Of a stretch of DNA of 64,000 bases, positions 7,337 through 14,393 are shown piece by piece. This stretch comes from Clostridium sp. (GTDB lineage Bacteria; Bacillota; Clostridia; TANB77; CAG-508). Made by a program: the position numbers and the translations under genes. Position 1 is the first letter of the stretch, and every line of letters begins with the position of its first letter. The notes under the pieces are model-generated. The model saw only the letters and a program-made list of their open reading frames with translations, ran no database searches and had not been told where the DNA came from. Location of the stretch: NCBI GenBank assembly GCA_018371855.1, contig JAHAKD010000006.1, positions 78,741-142,740 of the forward strand, in the 5' to 3' direction.

Positions 7337-8224
7337 ATGAAAAAAGAAGAGGAAATTTTTGAACTGTTAAAAACGAATAGAAAATTAGGAATAGAAGAAT
7401 TATATAAAATTTATTCAAAACTAGTATTTGGTGTTATATATAGTATACTAAAAAATACGGATGAAACAGAGGACGTATTGCAAAATGTATTTATTAAGAT
7501 ATTTAAATTAGATAACGAAAAATTACCAACTAAATCACATTTAAGTTGGTTATATTCAGTTGCAAAAAATGAAACTATTAATTACATAAAAAAATATTCA
7601 AAAGAGAAAAACTTTGAGAATTTATACGAGATTTCAGATAATGATACAGAAATAGAAAAAGTTTTAGATAAGGAATATTTTAATAATTTAATAAAGAATT
7701 TACCGCAAAAACAACAAGAAATATTATCTTTAAAAATAGTTAGTAACTTATCCTTTAAAGAAATAGCAAATATATTGAATATGAAAATTCCAACAGTTCA
7801 ATGGCATTATTATAAATCATTAAATACTATAAAATTATTATTAGGTAATGTAATAACTATTTTTGTGGGTGCATTTTTATATATTAAAACAAAAGGATTA
7901 ACAGAGAGAAATGAAGTTGAACCAGAAGAAAATGATTTTGTTAAGGAAAAAAATGAAATTGCAATAGATGAAGAGAAGAGTATAGATGAAAGTTATAGTA
8001 TAAACCAAAGTACAGAATTAAAAGGAGAAAATAACAGAGCAGACAATTATACAGGAAAAAATGACACTATAGAAATTACAACTCAAGCTACAGGAGCAGC
8101 AGAAAGTTCAGCAAATAATATAATATCATTTGGTATTATTGTAACAACTATTTTACTTGTTGTAATCTTTTCGATTTTATTAATAAAAAGACAAATAAAA
8201 TTAAAAAAGAAATTGTCTAAATAA
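7337..8224 (+). CDS. ECF-type RNA polymerase sigma factor fused to a two-pass membrane domain
   Basis: Residues 1-165 are a sigma-70 family ECF factor. Region 2 includes ELYKIYSKLVFGVIYSILKN, the TEDVLQNVFIKIFK helix and the SWLYSVAKNETINYIKK promoter-melting helix. Region 4 (residues 121-163) carries LPQKQQEILSLKIVSNLSFKEIANILN and a recognition helix. Unlike ordinary ECF factors the chain continues with a membrane helix (about 167-184), an acidic, Ser/Thr/Asn-rich loop of about 77 residues and a second helix (about 262-284), ending KRQIKLKKKLSK. The positive-inside rule places the loop outside. This resembles a sigma factor carrying its own membrane anchor and possible sensor, without a separate anti-sigma gene. 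The next gene encodes a secreted protein 21 bases downstream, a likely partner. Confidence 0.85.
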   Translation: MKKEEEIFELLKTNRKLGIEELYKIYSKLVFGVIYSILKNTDETEDVLQNVFIKIFKLDNEKLPTKSHLSWLYSVAKNETINYIKKYSKEKNFENLYEISDNDTEIEKVLDKEYFNNLIKNLPQKQQEILSLKIVSNLSFKEIANILNMKIPTVQWHYYKSLNTIKLLLGNVITIFVGAFLYIKTKGLTERNEVEPEENDFVKEKNEIAIDEEKSIDESYSINQSTELKGENNRADNYTGKNDTIEITTQATGAAESSANNIISFGIIVTTILLVVIFSILLIKRQIKLKKKLSK

Positions 8225-8245
8225 TAAAAGAGAAAAGGTGATATT

Positions 8246-9155
8246 ATGAAAAAAGTAGTTTTAGTATTAATATTAATTATTTTGTTATTATTAGCATTGG
8301 TTTCTATTATACAAAAAGAAGGGGCAGAGGCAAACGAAATATCTAATGTGGCTCGGAAATATGATAGAAGACAATTCTATAACAATTTCAAATGATAAGG
8401 TATACAACTTGGAAAAATTAGATAAATTTATCGAAAATGTAAACAATGTTTTATATGACAATGAAATATCATTAAAAGTTAATCTATATACTGTAGAAGG
8501 TGATATTGTTACAAAGGAACTAACATATATACCTGTAAAAGAGAATTATGATGAAAATTACAAAAATAGAAAATTGATTATTAAAACAGATTATAGTGAT
8601 GATAGTTATTCATCACAAGAAATTGTGAATGAAGAATATTTGATGCAACCATATAAAATGGAAAGAAAATTTTTAAAAGAAGAAAATTTGATACAAATTA
8701 TATTAAAAAGGTCTAATATGTCAAGTGATGTACAAGATGAAGTAGAATTATTTGAATACGAGTTAAAAAGTACTGATTATATAGAAAACAATCATCTTTA
8801 TTATGCACAAAGAAAAGATATGGGAGTAGATAAAATAAATTCAGAAGAAAATTTCGATATTTATGTGGTTGGTGGAGATGTAACTATTGCAAAGGATAAT
8901 GAGGAAGCAAAAGATTTTTCAGAAGCAATAGCTACAAAAAATATCTCTATAGATGAAATTTTGAAACAGGCAGAGATAGATAGTAAATATGGTGTATGCA
9001 GAAGAGGTTTTTATTCAGATGGTGGAACTATAGAATATGATTATCAAGAGTATACTTTGATTAAGGCTAATACTTTAGCTGGAAATAAAGATTTTATTAT
9101 TGCACCACCAAATATGATTTGGTCAGAAATTTCAAAAATTGTATATAAATTATAA
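8246..9155 (+). CDS. Secreted DUF4362-like protein, interrupted by a +1 frameshift at a CGG codon
   Basis: Translation begins at ATG 8246 after AAAAGGTG with a clear signal peptide: MKKVVLVLILIILLLLALVS, then IIQKEGAEANEISNVA. That frame meets TGA at 8393. The body continues in the +1 frame (open from 8295 to the stop at 9153) as NMIEDNSITISNDKVYNLEKL, LDKFIENVNN and an LYTVEGDIV segment resembling DUF4362 lipoproteins, followed by a C-terminal part I do not recognise. No other stop or shift occurs in over 250 codons, so the gene is not visibly decaying. A +1 slip at the in-frame CGG (8354-8356) would join the two parts as ...SNVA-(G or R)-NMIEDN. No lipobox cysteine is seen. It probably shares a transcript with the membrane-bound sigma factor. 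Confidence 0.7.
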
Positions 9156-9197
9156 TATATTTAAGGATTGCGGTGGAAGTCTTCGGACGACACCTAG

Positions 9198-9233
9198 GAG
9201 TAGTAGATACAATATTATCTACTACTCTTTTTT
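9198..9233 (+). terminator. Intrinsic terminator after the DUF4362-like gene
   Basis: Twelve-base arms GAGTAGTAGATA and TATCTACTACTC flank a six-base loop and are followed by a T-run. Confidence 0.9.
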
Positions 9234-9268
9234 GCTTGAAAAAATAGATAGAGGGAAAGTAAAGAAAA

Positions 9269-9295
9269 CTTGAGGTCACAATTTGTGACCTCAAG
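9269..9295. repeat. Perfect palindrome derived from the ORF6N core motif (copy A)
   Basis: The 13-base arms CTTGAGGTCACAA and TTGTGACCTCAAG surround a single T. On the + strand it reads NLRSQFVTSS, the conserved core of ORF6N proteins, although no ORF6N gene remains here. It matches the palindrome inside the intact ORF6N gene at 9885-9917 with paired changes in both arms. It is either a fossil of a second ORF6N gene or a DNA element in its own right. Confidence 0.8.
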
Positions 9296-9302
9296 CTAAA
9301 AA

Positions 9303-9386
9303 CTACATTTTAATCTTAGGCTCATATCTCTCAAGCCACATGTTTACTTGACACAAATATGCCATTAATTGTGTCCCTGTCATTGA
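9303..9386 (-). pseudogene. Remnant of a second asnB 3' end
   Basis: The minus strand encodes MTGTQLMAYLCQVNMWLERY followed by EPKIKM and a stop, matching the last 27 or so residues of the complete asnB to the right (MTGPQLMAYLC..., ending QPKIEI). Upstream of the MTG the similarity ends abruptly at about 9387. Because the two copies differ in several residues, this is not a fresh duplication but the surviving tail of a diverged asparagine synthetase gene. Confidence 0.8.
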
Positions 9387-9513
9387 ATGTTAGAAATTAA
9401 CACGAGGTTATATTGCTAGAGCGAGTAAGAAGATTCAAAAAGTATAAATCTTACAATTTTATAAAAATTAATATATTTATTGAGATTACTTAAAATAAAT
9501 AATAGAAAAATAC
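9387..9513. other. Non-coding stretch between the asnB remnant and the ORF6N promoter
   Basis: No open frame of substance, repeat or hairpin was recognised here. The bases immediately left of the promoter are AT-rich. The abrupt start of asnB similarity at about 9387 makes this the junction of a past deletion or insertion. Confidence 0.5.
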
Positions 9514-9542
9514 TTGACAATCACAAACAAATGTTCTAAGAT
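9514..9542 (+). promoter_or_regulatory. Promoter of the ORF6N gene with an SOS-box-like operator
   Basis: TTGACA at 9514-9519 is followed, 17 bases later, by TAAGAT at 9537-9542. Between them AAAC-AAAT-GTTC (9525-9536) matches seven of eight fixed positions of GAAC-N4-GTTC, the core of Gram-positive LexA boxes. An operator in this position would block RNA polymerase. LexA control is inferred from this one imperfect match. Confidence 0.45.
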
Positions 9543-9648
9543 GGATAATACAGTAATATCATACAAATTGTAATAAATGTAGTAAAAATAGAATAATAAA
9601 ACATCTAAATATGCTGTTATGAGTTATATTACAAGGAAAGTGATAGTT

Positions 9649-10449
9649 ATGGAAAAAGAGAATGATAATGGTATTTTAGTAAATAAAGATTCAGATGTAG
9701 AAAAATATGAAACAGAAAATATTAAAAATTTAATTTATACAATTAGAGAAAAACAAGTAATGTTAGATAGTGATGTTGCTATGTTATACCATTATGAAAC
9801 AAAATATATTAATTTAGCTGTAAAAAGGAATAAAGAAAGATTTCCAGAGGATTTTTGTTTTCAATTAACAGAAACTGAAACCGAAAACTTGAGGTTGCAA
9901 TTTGCAACCTCAAGTTTAGAAAAAGAAAATTATGGTGGAAGAAGAACATTACCATATGTATTTACAGAACAGGGGATTGCAATGCTTTCAGGATTACTAA
10001 GAAATCATATAGCAATACAAGTGAGTATTAGTATTATGAATGCTTTTGTTGAAATGAGAAGATTTATAGGAACAAGTGGACAAATCTTTGATGCATATAG
10101 TTTAATTATAGATGTTATAAAGAAAGCAAAGCAAAAAATCTTAATTATAGACAATTACATAGATGATAGTATTTTGAAAATGTTATCAAAGAAAAATAAA
10201 GATGTAGAAGTAGTAATATTAACAACACAGAATAGCAATATAAGAAAATTGGATATTCAAAAATTTAATAAGCAGTATCCAGTATTAAAATTAGCATATA
10301 CCAATAAATTTCATGATAGATTTATCATAATAGATAATAAAGAATTATATCATATAGGAGCATCTTTAAAAGATTTGGGCAAGAAATGCTTTGCAATTTC
10401 AAAAATAGATGATCAAGAGTACATAGACAGAATCAGTGAGTATGGGTAA
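9649..10449 (+). CDS. ORF6N-domain DNA-binding protein with C-terminal PLD-like nuclease domain
   Basis: The N-terminal 110 or so residues are an ORF6N domain, the phage-associated KilA-N relative: IREKQVMLDSDVAMLYHYET, NKERFPEDFCFQLT, GGRRTLPYVFTEQGIAML. A helix follows (VEMRRFIG), then a domain with KAKQKILIIDNYIDD and KFHDRFIIIDNKELYHIGAS, the HxD/K strand and Gly-Ala-Ser pattern of phospholipase D-like nucleases. Such fusions are found on phages, mobile islands and scattered chromosomes. I start it at ATG 9649, where AAGGAAAG has good spacing; an upstream in-frame ATG at 9619 lacks a site. The gene contains a perfect 33-base palindrome at codons for its own NLRLQFATSSL core. A nearby SOS-like operator suggests damage control. 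It is bracketed by asnB-related sequence. Confidence 0.85.
   Translation: MEKENDNGILVNKDSDVEKYETENIKNLIYTIREKQVMLDSDVAMLYHYETKYINLAVKRNKERFPEDFCFQLTETETENLRLQFATSSLEKENYGGRRTLPYVFTEQGIAMLSGLLRNHIAIQVSISIMNAFVEMRRFIGTSGQIFDAYSLIIDVIKKAKQKILIIDNYIDDSILKMLSKKNKDVEVVILTTQNSNIRKLDIQKFNKQYPVLKLAYTNKFHDRFIIIDNKELYHIGASLKDLGKKCFAISKIDDQEYIDRISEYG
9885..9917. repeat. Perfect 33-base palindrome inside the ORF6N gene (copy B)
   Basis: The arms AAACTTGAGGTTGCAA and TTGCAACCTCAAGTTT flank one T. It encodes NLRLQFATSSL. Compared with copy A the arms differ at two base pairs, and both sides changed together (CA/TG to TG/CA), turning Ser into Leu and Val into Ala in the encoded peptide. It may be a binding site for the ORF6N domain itself; that is inference. 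Confidence 0.85.
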
Positions 10450-10475
10450 GGAAAAGATGCTAATATACAACAGAA

Positions 10476-10507
10476 AAACCATTTTCGTGATGTTACGAAA
10501 ATGGTTT
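10476..10507. terminator. Hairpin between convergent ORF6N and asnB genes
   Basis: Thirteen-base arms AAACCATTTTCGT and ACGAAAATGGTTT flank GATGTT. On the minus strand it is followed by five Ts, so it may back up termination of asnB; on the + strand there is no good T-run. Confidence 0.6.
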
Positions 10508-10524
10508 AAACAATAAAACGAAAA

Positions 10525-10554
10525 TATCATTTTGCTAATATTAGCAAAATGATA
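10525..10554 (-). terminator. asnB terminator, perfect 30-base inverted repeat
   Basis: TATCATTTTGCTAAT and ATTAGCAAAATGATA abut exactly. Read on the minus strand it lies about 40 bases after the asnB stop and is followed by TTTTCGTTTT. Confidence 0.6.
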
Positions 10555-10569
10555 CCATATGCTTAAAGG

Positions 10570-10582
10570 TCGCAAATTGCGA
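10570..10582. repeat. Short palindrome related to the ORF6N core (copy C)
   Basis: TCGCAA and TTGCGA flank one A, 13 bases beyond the asnB stop. The minus strand reads SSQFATFK, again an ORF6N-core-like peptide. The two variable base pairs covary again (CG/CG). Its position relative to asnB matches that of copy A relative to the asnB remnant. Confidence 0.55.
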
Positions 10583-10595
10583 ACTATAAAACATT

Positions 10596-12443
10596 TTATA
10601 TCTCAATCTTAGGCTGATACCTCTCAAGCCACATATTAACTTGGCACAAATATGCCATTAATTGTGGACCTGTCATCAATTGCCCAAACCAAGGTCTTGT
10701 AAAAGCAGAACCATTAGTTTCCAAAATTTCTAAAATATAATCTCTATTTAATAAATTATTAATAGGAGCATTCTTATCATTCATAATATCTGTAAGCATA
10801 TCCTTTACAGCTTTTAAATATGTTGGATTATGTGTTTTAGGATAAGGAGATTTTTTCCTATCTACAATTTCTGCAGGTAATACATCTTTCATTATATATC
10901 TTAATAACCCTTTTTCACGACCTTTATATGCTTTAATTTCCCAAGGAATATTCCAAACGTATTCTGCTAATCTATAATCACAGAAAGGAACACGAAGTTC
11001 AAAACCATTATACATAGAACATCTATCAGATCTGTCTAATAAAGTTTGCATAAACCAATTTAATGTCAAATGCGAGATTTTCCTTTTTTCAGCAGTTTCT
11101 TTAGAATCAATATCTAAAATTTCTATATCAGATAAACTTTCATTATATCTAAAATCAATGTAATCTTTTAAATTAATTTTAGAAGCTATATTAGTATTTA
11201 AAAGGTATTGTCTTTCAGAAAGCGCAATAGACCAAGGGAAAGTTCCACTATTTAATGCGTCTTCTCTAAAGAACCAAGGGTATCCACCAAATATTTCATC
11301 AGCACATTCACCACTTAAGGATACAGTAGCATATGGTTTAACATTTTTACAGAATAGTAGCAAAGAAGAGTCAACATCTGCCATACCTGGAGTATCTCGT
11401 GCAATCATAGCATCTTCTAAATATTTAGCTAAATCAGGTGTATCTAATACAATTTTTGTGTGATTAGTTTTATACTTTTCAACCATTAAATTTATATAAT
11501 AATTATCAGAATTTGGCTGGAAATCACTCTTAACAAAATTTTTATCATTATCTACATAATCTACCGAGAATGTATTAAGAGGGGGTAGACCATTTTTATT
11601 ACAATAGTCACTAGCATATGCAGTAATTATACTAGAATCTAAGCCTCCGGATAAGAATGTGCAAAGTGGTACATCAGACACTAACTGTCTTTTTATACTA
11701 TCTTCTAATAAATATTTAACTTTCATACAAGTTTCTTCAAAAGAATCAACATGTGGTTTACTTATAAATTTCCAATATCTATGAACAAATAGCCCATATT
11801 TATTAAATATCGCAAAATTAGCAGGTTTTAATTCGTATATATCTTTAAATATAGTAGTACCTGCAGTATGAGCAGGACCAATTCCAAAAAGTTCACAAAT
11901 TCCATTCTGGTTAACTACTTTTTCTATTCCAGGAAATTCAAACAAGGCTTTTATTTCAGAAGCAAAAATTAAATTATCATTATTTAAAGTATAAAATAAA
12001 GGTTTAATTCCAAAATGATCTCTTGCCAAAAAAAGTTCTTCTTTTTTCTTGTTCCAAATTGCAAAAGCAAAAATTCCATTAAGATGTTTAACAACATCAT
12101 ATCCGTAAAAGATAAATGCCTTTAGTAAGACTTCTGTATCAGAAGTTGTGTTAAATTCGAATCCATTTTGAATAAGAGTATCTTTTAATTCTTTAGCATT
12201 ATATATTTGCCCGTTGTAAACAATAGAATATTCATTTTCATCATATGTAGCAAGCATGGGTTGTTTTCCGCCTACGGGATCTAATACGATTAACCTTTTA
12301 TGGGCTAAATAAACAGGTGAAGATATATATTTTCCTTCTTCATCAGGACCTCTATTAGTAAGAGTATTGTTCATTTTATTAAGAATAGAAATTGGATTTT
12401 TTATATCTTTTCTATAATTTACAAATCCAACGATTCCACACAT
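10596..12443 (-). CDS. asnB: Asparagine synthase (glutamine-hydrolysing)
   Basis: AsnB makes asparagine from aspartate, glutamine and ATP. The 615 aa protein starts MCGIVGFVN, so Cys2 becomes the N-terminal glutaminase nucleophile. NRGPDEEG and the YNGQIYN motif complete the class II amidotransferase domain (about residues 1-210). The synthetase domain carries the PP-loop LSGGLDSS near residues 264-271, followed by SGECADEIFGGYPWFF and the ELRVPFCDYRL motif. TTTGGAGGTG precedes the start on the minus strand. It is one of only three minus-strand genes in the window and has a diverged remnant of a second copy about 1.3 kb downstream. Relatives in polysaccharide loci can amidate other carboxylates, so asparagine as product is likely rather than proven. 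Confidence 0.93.
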   Translation of the reverse strand: MCGIVGFVNYRKDIKNPISILNKMNNTLTNRGPDEEGKYISSPVYLAHKRLIVLDPVGGKQPMLATYDENEYSIVYNGQIYNAKELKDTLIQNGFEFNTTSDTEVLLKAFIFYGYDVVKHLNGIFAFAIWNKKKEELFLARDHFGIKPLFYTLNNDNLIFASEIKALFEFPGIEKVVNQNGICELFGIGPAHTAGTTIFKDIYELKPANFAIFNKYGLFVHRYWKFISKPHVDSFEETCMKVKYLLEDSIKRQLVSDVPLCTFLSGGLDSSIITAYASDYCNKNGLPPLNTFSVDYVDNDKNFVKSDFQPNSDNYYINLMVEKYKTNHTKIVLDTPDLAKYLEDAMIARDTPGMADVDSSLLLFCKNVKPYATVSLSGECADEIFGGYPWFFREDALNSGTFPWSIALSERQYLLNTNIASKINLKDYIDFRYNESLSDIEILDIDSKETAEKRKISHLTLNWFMQTLLDRSDRCSMYNGFELRVPFCDYRLAEYVWNIPWEIKAYKGREKGLLRYIMKDVLPAEIVDRKKSPYPKTHNPTYLKAVKDMLTDIMNDKNAPINNLLNRDYILEILETNGSAFTRPWFGQLMTGPQLMAYLCQVNMWLERYQPKIEI

Positions 12444-12608
12444 AAAAACACCTCCAAATTTACATAAATATAAAAAGTAACTTTATGTGTATAAAGAACT
12501 TTTACATTAAAATATTGTCTTGTAAATTATATTAAAATCAAAATAAAAAAGTGAAAAAAATCGTTATAAAAAAACTACAAAAAAATTCAATATTTTACAA
12601 AAAAGTTA

Positions 12609-12637
12609 TTTACAATTGTGGAAATTTTATATACAAT
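12609..12637 (+). promoter_or_regulatory. Promoter of the GT4 gene
   Basis: TTTACA at 12609-12614 and TACAAT at 12632-12637 have a 17-base spacer. The rest of the 257-base divergent intergenic region with asnB is AT-rich and shows no riboswitch or T-box. Confidence 0.6.
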
Positions 12638-12700
12638 ATAGACTAGTACGCGGAGAAATAAATTACTAAAGAAAATGTATATCGAAAGGGGCTTATGTAA

Positions 12701-13993
12701 ATGAAAATATTAATGCTAACATGGGAATACCCACCAAGAGTAGTAGGAGGAATCGCAAGAGTAGTGCATGATTTATCTCATAGACTAATAAAAGATGGTC
12801 ATGAGGTAACAGTAGTTACATATAAGGAAGGAAATGTAGAAGACTTCGAAGATGATAATGGTGTTAAAGTATATAGAGTAAATAACTATATGATTAATCC
12901 AAATAATTTTATAGATTGGATTATGCAATTAAACTTTAACTTAATATCAAAAGCAACAGAATTAATAAGTAAAGAAGGCCCATTTGATGTAATACATGCT
13001 CATGACTGGTTAGTAGCATATGCAGCAAAAACCTTAAAAGATTCATTCAAAATACCAATTATAGCAACAATACATGCAACAGAATCAGGAAGAAATTCTG
13101 GAATACATGATGAAGTACAAAGATATATAAATGATACAGAATGGATGTTAACATATGAAGCAACAGAAGTAATAGTAAATAGTAATTATATGAAAAACGA
13201 GTTACAAAGATTATTTGGTTTACCATACGAAAAGATAAATGTCGTACCAAATGGTGTTAACTTAAATTTATATAATGGTGTAGAAAGAGATTACGATTTT
13301 AGAAGACAATATGCTGCAGATAATGAAAAAATAATTCTTTATGTAGGTAGATTAGTTTACGAAAAAGGAATTCAAAATTTAATAGCAGCAATGCCAAAAG
13401 TATTAAATGGATATCATGATTCAAAATTAATAATAGCCGGAAAAGGCGGAATGATAGACGAATTGAGAGATGAAGTCAGAAGATTAGGAATAGAAAATAA
13501 GGTGTATTTTACAGGTTACCTAAAATTAAATCAAGTAACTAAAATGTATAAATGCGCAGATGTAGCAGTATTCCCAAGTACATATGAACCATTTGGTGTA
13601 GTTGCACTAGAAGGAATGCTATCAGGAACACCAGTAGTAGTTTCAGATGTTGGAGGATTAAACGAAATAGTTCAACATAGAGAAAACGGAATGAAGAGTT
13701 ATGCTGGTAATCCAAATTCAATTGCAGACTCAATATTAGAGCTATTATATAATCCAGGTTTATGTGCAGAAGTATCAAGAGCGGCAAAAGCAAAAGTAAA
13801 AGCTCAATATAATTGGACAAAAATAGCACAAGATACACATTTCATATATCAAAAAGCAATATGTCAAACAATGGCAGAAAAACAAAGAAGAGAATTAGAA
13901 CAAGAAAAAGCAAAGAAAACAAAGAAAGCAAAGAATACACAAGGAGAGATTACAAATTTACTAAGCTTCAAGAAAAGACATGCATATGCTTAA
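12701..13993 (+). CDS. Glycosyltransferase family 4, glycogen/starch-synthase-like
   Basis: The 430 aa protein has a GT-B fold. The N-terminal WEYPPRVVGGIARVVHDLSHRL loop is typical of bacterial GT4/GT5-like synthases, with DVIHAHDW in the acceptor domain. The C-terminal domain shows LYVGRLVYEKGIQNLI, then the donor-binding PSTYEPFGVVALEGMLSG segment with two glutamates seven residues apart and TPVVVSDVGGLNEIV. A lysine-rich C-terminal tail (KKTKKAKNT) is unusual and possibly disordered. It may make glycogen-like glucan or a cell-envelope glycan; there are no glg genes next to it, so I leave it unnamed. AAAGGGG lies about 10 bases before the ATG. The YlbF gene follows after 17 bases. Confidence 0.85.
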   Translation: MKILMLTWEYPPRVVGGIARVVHDLSHRLIKDGHEVTVVTYKEGNVEDFEDDNGVKVYRVNNYMINPNNFIDWIMQLNFNLISKATELISKEGPFDVIHAHDWLVAYAAKTLKDSFKIPIIATIHATESGRNSGIHDEVQRYINDTEWMLTYEATEVIVNSNYMKNELQRLFGLPYEKINVVPNGVNLNLYNGVERDYDFRRQYAADNEKIILYVGRLVYEKGIQNLIAAMPKVLNGYHDSKLIIAGKGGMIDELRDEVRRLGIENKVYFTGYLKLNQVTKMYKCADVAVFPSTYEPFGVVALEGMLSGTPVVVSDVGGLNEIVQHRENGMKSYAGNPNSIADSILELLYNPGLCAEVSRAAKAKVKAQYNWTKIAQDTHFIYQKAICQTMAEKQRRELEQEKAKKTKKAKNTQGEITNLLSFKKRHAYA

Positions 13994-14010
13994 AAATAGG
14001 AGGCTAAAAA

Positions 14011-14346
14011 ATGAATATTTATGATACAGCAAATAGATTAGCATCAGAAATAAAACAAACAGATGAATATAAAGCATATAAAAATTCAAAACAACAAATA
14101 GAATCTAATGCAGAAGTAAAAAGCAAAATCGATGAATTTGATAAACTAAGAGTAGAAGCTCAAAAAGCAATGCTAAAAGGTGAGTCAAATGCAAATGAAT
14201 TAAGCGTAAAATTACAGAATTTATATACAGAACTATATCAAAATGAAATTGCAAAAAATTATTTAGAAGCTGAAATGAGATTTAGTGTCATGGTAACAGA
14301 TATAAATAAAATTATAAGCGAAGCAATAAAAGAAGTTATAGGATAA
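14011..14346 (+). CDS. YlbF/YmcA family regulator
   Basis: This 111 aa, all-helical protein matches the Com_YlbF family: IYDTANRLASEIKQTDEYKAYK, then a central helix with DEFDKLRVEAQKAML and the EAEMRFSVMVTDINKII dimerisation helix. In Bacillus subtilis YlbF, YmcA and YaaT form a complex that affects RNase Y-dependent mRNA maturation, sporulation and competence. Here it is alone and follows the GT4 gene. AGGAGG sits 9 bases upstream. A terminator follows directly. The family is clear; the partner proteins are not in the window. Confidence 0.85.
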   Translation: MNIYDTANRLASEIKQTDEYKAYKNSKQQIESNAEVKSKIDEFDKLRVEAQKAMLKGESNANELSVKLQNLYTELYQNEIAKNYLEAEMRFSVMVTDINKIISEAIKEVIG

Positions 14347-14358
14347 AGATAAGGGGGA

Positions 14359-14388
14359 AGGGATATATTTTAGATATATCCCTATTTT
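14359..14388 (+). terminator. Hairpin between ylbF-like gene and the metallopeptidase gene
   Basis: Ten-base arms AGGGATATAT and ATATATCCCT are followed by ATTTTGTT. It resembles a weak terminator but lies between a Shine-Dalgarno-like AAGGGGG (14351-14357) and the ATG at 14394, so it may instead shape translation of the next gene. Confidence 0.55.
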
Positions 14389-14393
14389 GTTCT

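Noticed and set aside
9097..9294. Minus-strand open frame starting MRSQIVTSS
   Set aside because: Its start is only the palindrome of the ORF6N core read on the other strand; the rest overlaps the end of the DUF4362-like gene and the terminator and has no ribosome site.
9514..9549. GATAAT at 9544-9549 as the -10 of the ORF6N promoter
   Set aside because: The spacing from TTGACA would be 24 bases; TAAGAT at 9537 gives the usual 17.
12638..12660. T-box-like sequence (GTACGCGG) upstream of the GT4 gene
   Set aside because: It lacks the AGGGTGGTACCGCG core and the specifier stem, and the gene is not an aminoacyl-tRNA or amino-acid gene.
13059..13250. Long minus-strand frames inside plus-strand genes (for example within the GT4, pyk, recD2 and ATPase genes)
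   Set aside because: They mirror AT-rich coding sequence, encode Leu/Ile/His-rich strings and lack ribosome sites.
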